Shown piece by piece: positions 56,439-64,000 of a stretch of 64,000 nucleotides of DNA. The position numbers and the translations under genes are program-made. The DNA comes from Candidatus Coxiella mudrowiae (GTDB lineage: Bacteria > Pseudomonadota > Gammaproteobacteria > Coxiellales > Coxiellaceae), in contig CP011126.1 of assembly GCA_001077715.1 (NCBI GenBank), forward strand, positions 1-64,000, given 5' to 3'. How positions within the stretch are numbered: position 1 is the first letter of the stretch; each line of letters opens with the position of its first letter. Below the pieces are notes generated by a model, which had not been told where the DNA came from, did not search any database, and was given only the letters and a program-made list of their open reading frames with translations.

Positions 56439-57711
56439 GTCATTCAGTTGCGATAACGGGATTAGGAGTTGTTGCCTCGAATTGGTAATTCCGTCAATCA
56501 ATTTGAGCACGCTTTACGCCATGGCATTTCAGGTATCCGCTATTATTCGGAGCTGAAAGAATTAAATTTTGCCTGACAGGTAGGAGGGATTCCTCAAAAT
56601 ATCGAAACAATTGATCAAACGTATTTTCTGAAGAAGAATTATTATCTATGAATACCAGTATGATTTATGCGGCTATTGCGATAGTAGATTGTTGACGAGA
56701 TGCAGGATTTCAATATTCTAAAGAAAATAAAGAAACTGTTGATTGTCAAACGGGAGCGGTGATTGGGACGGACTTGGCGGTATTGATACTGTGGGCAAAA
56801 GATTAGTTCCAGGTTTTGATTTGGGTTGTGTAAAACGTTTAGGCAGCACCATGTGGTCGAATAAAAATAATAATGAGCGCCACCAGCGCAAAAATCGGTG
56901 GATTTTTAGGTTTAGGCGGATAACTGTCTAATATTTTGAGCACGTGCAGTTCGGGAAGCGAAGCTATTCTATTGATAGTGCTTTTTACTATTTAAAAAAT
57001 GGAAAGCATCTCGAAATTGGTAGGCGGTGTGGAAGGTTATTCACCCTATATTTGGTTGGCTTTCGATGCGATACGAGTTTTGGGGAAAGGGTTTAATGAA
57101 ACACCAAAAAAAGCTTCGCGACCAATAAGTGCTTCGGCCACTGGTTTTATGCCTTCTGTCGGAGCTGACATTCTGATGCTGGAAACTCTAGAGAGCGCCC
57201 AAAACAGAGATGCCAAAATTTATGCTAAAATTTTAGGAATAAATGTAAATACCAGGGGTCAACGTCAAGGGAGGTCGATAACTGTGCCTAATCCCATCGG
57301 CGTGCAGCTTTGTATTCAAGGAGCCGTTGAAGAAGCAAAAATTTCTCCTTCGTAAATTGATGCTATTATATGGACATTTGATTGGAACGATGGCAGACAA
57401 ATTAGAACTTAAAAATTGGGCGGTGGCTTTAAATTGCAAGCTACAACAATTACCTTGGGTAAATTCTACAAAATCGCTAATTGGACAAGCATTAGGTGGT
57501 GATGGAGGGATAGAGGCTGTCGCTTCAGTTTTGTAATTACACAAAGAGTTTATTTATGGATCGTTAAATTGCTAAGATATCCATCCCGAATTAGAAGTGT
57601 TTCAAGATAGAATCATTCAGTAGACTCAAGAAAAATTCATTAATATTTTAACTAAAGCAAGTTTCAGTTTAGTGATGTGAATACTTGTTTAATTATGAAG
57701 CGTTGGTCATG
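56435..57711 (+). pseudogene. 3-oxoacyl-ACP synthase II (FabF-like), broken
   Basis: Start MSHSVAITGLGVVASN; NTSMIYAAIAIVDC near 56650, TGAVIGTDLAVL (56748), STCSSGSEAILLI (56938-56976) with the active-site Cys kept, SASATGFMPSVGADILMLET and LESAQNRDAKIYAKILGINV, VPNPIGVQLCIQGAVEEAKI. The end reads KEFIYGSLNC, HPELEVFQD and FSDVNTCLIMKRWS, the usual GFGG-type tail. At least six frame breaks. Confidence 0.85.
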
Positions 57712-58870
57712 AAAATCGAGGGTAAACGCCCTGGAGTCCCTTCGTTAATACCAATTGCCATAATTGATACGTGAGAGAACGAAAAGTACGAGTCAATGGA
57801 TGCAAAAATAATCACACATCCGGTAAAAACGTTTATCGTATTTCTGAAGATACTGTTTTTTAATTTCCTCTCAGCTTGCTTTAAAGTTTCTATTCCCAAG
57901 CCATTAAAGTTTTATCATAATAGGGACCAAAATTATGCCAATCTTCCATAACGGATAAATTCTCAAGCGCTTTTCCAATTTGGGTAATAGAGCGTATTTG
58001 CCCGTTGGGAAAAATGTATTTATCAAATCAGGTGTTACCGCTTTTAGTAGATATATTTTCTACAATGGTCTGGAGTAGAAAAATTCGATTATTTTTTTTA
58101 AATAATTACGAATGGATTTTAAAAAAAAGTTCGATAATTTTTGTAACAGACATGTTTAAACATACCTAAGGAAGTAATGCGGTCAAATTTTTTGTTCAGA
58201 TCAATTTCATGATAATCTTTTAACTCAACTATAACTGTCAACCTTTTCAATGCTCTTTCGCATATTCGCTTTGTTCCTCAAAAACTGTCACACCGTGTAC
58301 TTTGACACCGTAATGTTTTGAAGCATACTTGGCTAAAGAACCCAAGCCACAACTGATATCTAAGTAAACTCATACCCGGTTTAGTTGGAGTTTTTGACAA
58401 ACTAAATCTAATTTTGCTTGTTGAGCTTGTTTTAAATTTTCTGATTTCTGATAATAAGCACATGTATAAGTCATGTAAAAATTAAGCATTCGGATATAAA
58501 GTTCGTTGCCTATATCGTAATGGGTTTTAGAAACGATATAAGAATAAGCCTGTTTTTTTATTGAAATTTCATGAAATAATGTATGGCCAAACGAAATAGA
58601 AATTTTTTATCCTGATTAACTTTTGGTTTAAATTAGCGCACACAATTTGCGATATGAATTGACTAATATTCTCAAAATCCTACCAGCCATCCATATAGGA
58701 TTTTCCGAGCCCCAACGTGACTTGGTGTAATACTCGATCATAAATTTGTTCATTGTGAACTTTGACGTTGAAAGGTCGGGATCCGTTAATTTGGATTCCA
58801 GCTAAAGCCAGTAATTCTTGACAGAGTTTTTTTAGATTTTTGAATTTTGGACTGATTAACTATTCAATAA
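57712..58870 (-). pseudogene. Cyclopropane-fatty-acyl-phospholipid synthase-like methyltransferase, broken
   Basis: Opposite strand inside the lipid cluster. From the N-terminus: INGSRPFNVKVHNEQIYDRV then LGLGKSYMDGW (58790-58690), HYDIGNELYIRMLNFYMTYT followed by CAYYQKSENLKQAQQAKLDL (58540-58400), a YLDISCGLGSLAKYASKHYG SAM motif (expected LDIGCGWGxLAxYAA), EDWHNFGPYYDKTLMAWE near 57930, and FYRMCDYF. This matches the CFA synthase family, which methylenates unsaturated acyl chains of membrane phospholipids. Stops in most segments. Confidence 0.85.
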
Positions 58871-59110
58871 CGCTCCTTGTTTTCGTTAATACACCAAATT
58901 TATTAGAGGAAGTCAATCTTCCTTCTCCTTTAAGAGAAGTTAAAGTAACGATCAATGTATCCAAGTAGCGAGAGAGTATATTAGCATTTTGCCCACAATT
59001 GAATTGTACAGTATTTAATACTTGGATGGATCAAAAATTCTTTTTTGATTTAAAAACTAATAATATGCCTTTTATTAGAGAATATGTCTTTTATTAGAGA
59101 AGATAGAAAT
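58871..59110. other. Short gap between divergent relics, with 19-bp tandem duplication
   Basis: Between the CFA-synthase relic (minus) and ACP relic (plus); presumably their former divergent promoter region. No hexamers worth naming. A 19-bp near-perfect duplication (59062-59080, 59081-59099, one mismatch; unit AATATGCCTTTTATTAGAG) lies 12 bases before the ACP start. Confidence 0.6.
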
Positions 59111-59389
59111 ATGGATAAAACTGCAATATTCAACAAAGTTAAAGAGGTCGTAACACCCTTTAGTAAAGCGCCGGATGCGGTAGCTCATGCAACCTCCTCT
59201 TCTTGATTTACGGAAGATCTACAAATCAATTCACTGTGTTTAATTAATATTATTCTGGAATTTGAGGATGCGTTTGATATTAAAATTTCCTATGAATAGG
59301 CCAATGGAATTTTAACAATTTAGGACGCCATCAACTTAATCAGTAGTCAGTTGGAATCTGCTGTTTACTATGATTTATTTAGGAAATGA
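59111..59389 (+). pseudogene. Acyl carrier protein, broken
   Basis: MDKTAIFNKVKEVVTPFSK, then FTEDLQINSLCLINIILEFE and DAFDIKISYE, AINLISSQLESAV: an ACP of normal length (about 90 codons) with three in-frame stops and no net shift. The phosphopantetheine attachment motif DSL reads NSL; the serine is present. Overlaps the next relic by 20 bases. Confidence 0.8.
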
Positions 59390-59950
59390 TATCGTCGATT
59401 GAGCCTGGGACGCATAAAAAAATTCTGGATGTTCGTTTTTTGAAGACAGTTTTTTCCCTTTTGAACAAGAATCGATTTTGGCAGAAGTAAATCCAATAAA
59501 AAGGCTGCTTACAAAGAATGTAGTAAGCATATTCTCGAGCTTTGTTTTTCGCTTAAATTATTTTTTTGTCGGCGTCGGATTTAATTAAAATCCAACGACA
59601 GGAATTTTTTTTTACAGATTTTATATGTCAATTTTGGCGGAATGAATTGCTCCTTAAATTTAAAATAAAAAATGTAGTCAAAGAGGTTATTCATGCAGTT
59701 GCTTTGGTAGGAGAGCCAGCGATATCTTTTAGTTTTCGTCCAGTAATAACTTTCTTTCAACGTTTGAGGGGGCGGAAATTCCTACCAAGAAGAGTCAACC
59801 GCCGTAAGAACACTCGTAAAGGATTGGGCTAGGTCCGCCAGGTTGGGAAATCATATCAGAGTGGAAACGATCAAAAATTAAAGTAAAAAAACGTCTGGGT
59901 TCGCTATGTCTTTATTCAACGAACGATGATTTATCTTCCTTTCAATTCAG
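59370..59950 (+). pseudogene. 4'-phosphopantetheinyl transferase-like, broken
   Basis: The start MIYLGNDIVD (59370-59399) is the classic opening of bacterial phosphopantetheinyl transferases (LGNDIVDL), followed by a stop. Later text (SFFPFEQESILAEVNPIKRL, VKEVIHAVALVGEPAISFSF) is compatible but too decayed to align by eye. Its overlap with the ACP relic supports the role of activating that carrier protein. Call is mainly from the N-terminal motif and context. Confidence 0.5.
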
Positions 59951-59959
59951 CCTGGCTTA

Positions 59960-61240
59960 CTATGGTAGATGGGTTGGATTTGCACTACTGTCAAAAGGGA
60001 TCGTCTGATGAACCAGGGAGAGAAAATTCCTTTTGGATTTGACGAAATAATCTTTAATAAAAGACGAGAATGGATGAAAGCGCAAGGATTAAATTGGCAA
60101 CCTTGTGCCACAGAGCTTAGTGGCTCCTTCTCCTTGCGAGGATTAATTGAAAATCACATCAGACAAGTATTCTATTCCGATAGGATTAGCTGGGCCGTGT
60201 ATTGTAAAAGGCACTTATCTGTAAGGAACTTATTATATTCCTATTGCCACGTTGGAGGGGACATTAACTCTATCGATGTCCCAGGGATTTAATGAAGCAG
60301 CTCAATGTGGAGGGATTTAAACGCAATATTTCTAACAAATTTTATCCCGGAGTTTCATATTTTCCTTTGCCGATCAAGAAAAAATACCTATTTTTTACGG
60401 TGGATTGATGATAATTTTCTAAATTTAAAAGAAGTTGTAGAAAAAACAGAACATGGTAAGATTTTAAAAATTGAGCAATATCAAATCTATCATTAGTTTA
60501 TAATTGATTTTTTTATACGATAGCAGAAGTAGCAGCAAAAAATATGACAACCTTTTGCACGCATGAGGCCTGTCAGTTTATTAAAGCTAAGTTAGGATAA
60601 GAATTTGCTTTTTTCTAGTTGTTAAAATCAAACTTTTAATTCCGATAAAAATCCTTCTGCAAAAACGCTTCTTACTGGTCGTTGGCACAAAGTAATTACT
60701 TCTTGCACGTTTTCGGCTGAAGTTTGTGAAAACTTTTTAGGATCTTCTCCCGAAGCCTTAACGGATGAGATACGGATGGCTCGTTATGGAAGCGGAATGG
60801 CAAGTATCGTCGGCGTCAATTTCCATGTAGCAAACGTATTGACCGCTATTTATCTCGCTACATGTCAAGATTGTCCTTGTGTAGCTAAAAATGTGTTAGG
60901 ATAATTTGATGTGATATTTTTTCCTAAAATTAATGATGTTAAATTTATATTAACTCTTCCCTTGATAACTGTCGGAACCGTTGGCGGTGTTACAAGACTT
61001 CCATAGCAGAAAGATAATTTAAAATTAATAGATTGTCTAGGAGAAAATTTTTCAAAACGATTTTCAGAGCTCGTGGGCGTGAGTGCTTTAGCTTTGGAAA
61101 TATCCTTAGGAGCCGCTATGATAGCTAATAAATTTGCTCGGGCTCATCTCGGGCTCATCTGCGATTTGGTCCAAGGAGAAAAAGGTATAAATCTAATGCA
61201 AAAGGTTAGAGATTATTTCTATAAACTGGGATTTAAATAG
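59960..61240 (+). pseudogene. Hydroxymethylglutaryl-CoA reductase, broken
   Basis: Text in shifting frames: IPIGLAGPCIVKGTY and YYIPIATLEGTLTLSMSQGF (60180-60290), matching the HMGR pattern P(V/I)GxAGPL..G and (V/I)PMATTEGALVAS; SDKNPSAKTLLTGR (60640-60680) matching the DKKPAAxNxxxGRG segment; VNFHVANVLTAIYLATCQD (60815-60870); LPLITVGTVGG (60958-60990); and NKFARAHLG (61130-61150). HMGR makes mevalonate for isoprenoids and is uncommon among proteobacteria. Several stops and frameshifts. An 11-bp duplication is at 61139-61160. Confidence 0.85.
61139..61160 (+). repeat. 11-bp tandem duplication in HMGR relic
   Basis: CGGGCTCATCT is repeated perfectly (61139-61149, 61150-61160), shifting the frame at the C-terminal end. 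Confidence 0.9.
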
Positions 61241-61244
61241 TTTT

Positions 61245-61885
61245 TTTTTAATAGTTTTTCATTGCTACTGTCGTTTTTATGTATATGATCGTCAACATTT
61301 TCTAGAAGATTCTTACGTTTTATCCAGTAATTACTCCAGCTATATGGATATGCCCGCTTTCATCTTAGCTGAGGGACGTCCGTTTAAAGAATTTAGTATG
61401 TTAGTGGTGAAAGACTATTTTTTAAATCGTGAAGGAATGACATCTTTTCCTTAGAAATTAATGAATTTAATTGCGGTCGATAGAAAAAATCCGATAAAAG
61501 CTCTAAGAGATATTAAACGATATTGAAAAGACTTTAAAGAGAATAATTATAAATTGATTATTTACTCTGAAGGAATACACTAAAAAAATCGAATTTTTGG
61601 ATTTCAAAAAAGGTACTACCTTTATTGCACTTGCCCTCCAATTACTACCCATCGTCCCTGTCTACATTGAAGGGACTAGTCAAGCCCTTTCTAAAGAAGC
61701 GTGGATGGGTTAGGCCGTGGCGAATAAAGGTTTATATCGGTGAGCTGATTTATCCCAAAACGTTTATAGCAAGTTTTTCTAAACTTTCGGTTTCTCAAGC
61801 TTCGTATGATCCAAGAAATTTATATAGCTATTACGCAACTAAGAAATTGGCATTATCAAAAAAAATAACTATCAGCTAGTTAGGG
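61245..61885 (+). pseudogene. PlsC-like acyltransferase, broken
   Basis: SSNYSSYMDMPAFILAEGRP (61325-61385) aligns with the NHxSxxDxP acyltransferase motif, the catalytic His reading Tyr. Then FSMLVVKDYFLNREGM, MNLIAVDRKNPIKAL, YKLIIYSEG (expected FPEGTR), and the open piece FIALALQLLPIVPVYIEGTS plus QALSKEAWMG. Second acyltransferase relic of the window (the other is near 33.4 kb). Confidence 0.75.
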
Positions 61886-61896
61886 AGTAAACTCAT

Positions 61897-63555
61897 ATGA
61901 TTATGAAATGGTTCGGTTTGGTAGCAGAAAATAAACAGGCTGATTTGGTCAAGATGCCAAAATTTTTGCCTTATCTAGAATGCATCATTGGCTGTAATGT
62001 TGCAGAAAAATATTCACCTATCGCATTTAAAAAAATTAATTGGCTCCGCTTCACATCAATCAAGCGTTTTTAACCCATTTGAGTAGCAGCTTTAGAGTAG
62101 ATCAGCTTTTACAAACTAAATTACAACGACTTCGTCATGCTTATTGGAAAAGTTTCCAAGGCCTTTACCGCATTCGCCAAGGATTGATTTCGCGGGCTTC
62201 GGATTTGGTTGTTTATCCTGAAACCACAGAGCAAGTGGTAGTGCTTCTAAGTCTCACTTTAGAAAACGACATTTACATTATCCTCTTTGTAGGTGGAACT
62301 AATATCGTTGGAAATGATAGTTTTGTGTGATCTATAATGAATTAATAAAATTATGGAAGTAGACGACTGTTCTCGTTTGCCTATTATTCAAGTGGGGACA
62401 TTGGGACCTGAATTAGAAGCGCAATTGAATGCTAAAGGTTTTTCTTTAGGTCATTTCCCGATTCTTTTCAATTTTCGACGTTAGAGGATGGATTGCTATA
62501 TGATCCGTAGGGATGCAATCGGATCAATATGGTTCTATTAGCGATATGGTTTTAGCATTAGAAATAGTAACGCCTAAAGGCATAATTAACAAAAGTCCTG
62601 TGCCCCATGCTTCTTGTGGACCTGATCTGTAAGAATTATTTATTGGTAGCCAAGGAAAATTGGGAATGATTACTCAAGCGACGGTCAAAATACACTCACT
62701 GCCTGAAAAGGAATATTTTAGTGCTATCTTATTTCCCACTTTTATCTAAGGAACTAAGGCTCTTCAACACTGTGCGGTCGAAAAGAAATTGCTCCATATG
62801 ATGTGATTAATGGATAATGACGAAACGGATTTAAGTGTTCATCTAAGACCAAAAGAGCTAAGATTTAAAGCTTTAGTTTATTCCTTAAGTAAAGCCTACT
62901 TACGAAGATTTAAATTCTTTCATCCCAAGCAATACGTTTGTATGATTCTAGCTTTCCGGAGTTCTTCGCGAGAAATTCACTAAAAGAAAAGGAATGTTTT
63001 GGCTATTTGTCGTGCTTATGGTGATTTAGTGGAACAATCTATAGGAAAAGCTTGGTATGCCTCGAAAATACGACTACCCTTATTTAGGGGATGTCGTGAT
63101 GGATTTTGGTTGTGCGGTAGATGTGGCTGAAACGGCTACTTCGTGGTTGAATGTAGAAAATTTATATTAAAAAGTAAAAGCGGCCAGTTATCAGGCTCTT
63201 AAGGAATGCACCGAAGCAGTTGTTCAAAATAAAATTAGCCAGCTTGTCTAGTAAGGATGCCATCTTTCACATAATTATTAGAACATGCTTCTTTCCCGAA
63301 AGCGAACATACTTTAGAACAGTATTGGCATGTTAAAAATGATTCAAACGATTGTAGATTATGGCGGAGCATTATCTCATCATCATAGCATCGGTTATGAA
63401 CACGAACCCTGGCTGAATCAATATATAGGTAGGTACGATATATAGATTACAATAAGCAGAGACATTTTAGATAACGTAAAACGAACTTTTGATCCAAATA
63501 ATATTTTAAGTTCGAAAGAAAAACTTGATTTCGAGCTCGCTCAAACAAAGGAACA
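61897..63555 (+). pseudogene. FAD-linked oxidase resembling alkyl-dihydroxyacetonephosphate synthase, broken
   Basis: Starts MIMKWFGLVAENKQ. Then ISRASDLVVYPETTEQVVVL, DIYIILFVGGTNIVGNDSFV (FAD-binding, usually RGGGTSVxGG), IIQVGTLGPELEAQLNAKGF, SLGHFPDS, SVGMQSDQYGSISDMVLALE, IVTPKGIINKS, GSQGKLGMITQATVKIHSLP. The C-terminal half has MDFGCAVDVAETATSW and YGGALSHHHSIGYEHEPWL-like text near 63360. The HHH segment and FAD motifs fit the alkylglycerone-phosphate synthase (AGPS) branch, which forms the ether bond of ether lipids. At least ten lesions. Confidence 0.75.
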
Positions 63556-64000
63556 TGCGAATAAGAAATCTTTATTGGCGTATTTTTATTCATCAATCTT
63601 CAAAAGTGATTTTAATTACAGGAAGTTTTAGAAGCCTTAGCAAGGCAAGGCACTAGCGATTCTATGCCAAGAAAGGTTATAATTTGCTATTAACTGGTCG
63701 GAATGAAGGAGTATGTAGGAAAGTGCAAAGCAATGTCGATCAAATAAAGTAGAAAATGAAAGATCAAAAAAAAGACTGTATTGGTAATATTGCCTCTTTC
63801 TACTCTTTTTTGCAGTCCCCCAATTTTATATGTCGCTACTAAATCGTTTGTAAAATCTTTTTAGCTAGATTTGGTAGCCGAAATTAAGAAGCAGCGGTAT
63901 TTAAGTAAGTTATGCATCTCATGGGTCAACTCAGACACAATTTCATCGACGAATCGGCAGAAATGTGGAAGGCAGTTCTTTTACGTTATCGGCTTCAAGA
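63556..64000 (+). pseudogene. Short-chain dehydrogenase/reductase, broken, continues past window
   Basis: SKVILITGSFRSLSKALARQ-like text (63600-63650; usual TGAssGIG reads TGSFRSLS), YAKKGYNLLLTGRNEGVCRK (63665-63720), and further on SPPILYVATKSFVKSF-like text near 63820, the usual YxxxK segment. This is the SDR fold, and the neighbouring AGPS-like relic suggests an alkyl/acyl-DHAP or ketoacyl reductase role, but the specific function cannot be told. The window ends inside the relic. Confidence 0.6.

Overview
The window looks like the near-origin part of the chromosome of a Coxiella-type gammaproteobacterium undergoing genome decay, most probably a tick endosymbiont of the Coxiella-like group. 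The intact proteins read like Coxiella burnetii orthologues from memory: Com1-type DsbA protein, DnaA, and a GlmU with GKGKRM in place of GxGTxM. About 30 core genes are full length. Nearly everything between them is eroded remains of once-functional genes, recognisable only by piecing together two or three reading frames. The species assignment is inference; no database was consulted.

Layout. 0-7 kb: dnaA-dnaN-recF, a dead D-Ala-D-Ala dipeptidase, gyrB, and two parS-like sites (3556 and 4484). 7.2-10.4 kb: ruins of a complete two-gene NHEJ system, Ku followed by LigD with domain order phosphoesterase-ligase-polymerase. 10.5-16.6 kb: dead MscS-type channel, live rsmD, two dead M16 peptidases, live ftsY, dead ftsE and ftsX, an unrecognised relic. 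16.6-22.9 kb: live rpoH, com1, glyQ, glyS, dead rsmB, live uspA. 22.99-23.37 kb: AT-rich gap with a cluster of DnaA boxes (candidate oriC), then rpmH-rnpA-yidD-yidC. 26.2-31.7 kb: mnmE, mnmG, dead rsmG, parA, parB. 31.7-35.3 kb: dead carrier-protein/acyl-CoA ligase, acyltransferase and UMF1-type transporter. 35.9-44.4 kb: complete F1Fo ATP synthase operon (atpIBEFHAGDC) plus glmU, ending in a clear terminator. 44.8-50.7 kb: dead ankyrin-like repeat protein, unrecognised relics, dead pntA/pntB transhydrogenase. 51.4-54.3 kb: dead rsmE and live prlC. 54.3-64 kb: a wholly degraded lipid gene cluster: KAS III, FabA, FabZ, KAS II, CFA synthase (opposite strand), ACP, phosphopantetheinyl transferase, HMG-CoA reductase, PlsC acyltransferase, alkyl-glycerone-phosphate-synthase-like FAD oxidase, SDR.

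How it fits together. What is kept is replication initiation and segregation (DnaA, DnaN, GyrB, ParAB with parS), translation and tRNA modification (GlyQS, RpmH, RnpA, MnmEG, RsmD), membrane protein targeting (FtsY, YidCD), heat-shock sigma factor, ATP synthesis and cell-wall precursor supply (GlmU). What is lost is double-strand-break end joining, osmotic safety valve, FtsEX, three 16S rRNA methyltransferases, transhydrogenase, effector-like repeat protein and specialised lipid synthesis. The decaying tracts carry at least twelve short perfect or near-perfect tandem duplications (11-21 bp, one 13-bp unit repeated almost six times); I noticed none inside intact genes. They suggest replication slippage as a decay mechanism here. 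The lipid cluster with HMG-CoA reductase and the Ku-LigD relic are the most informative non-core systems in the window; both appear non-functional.
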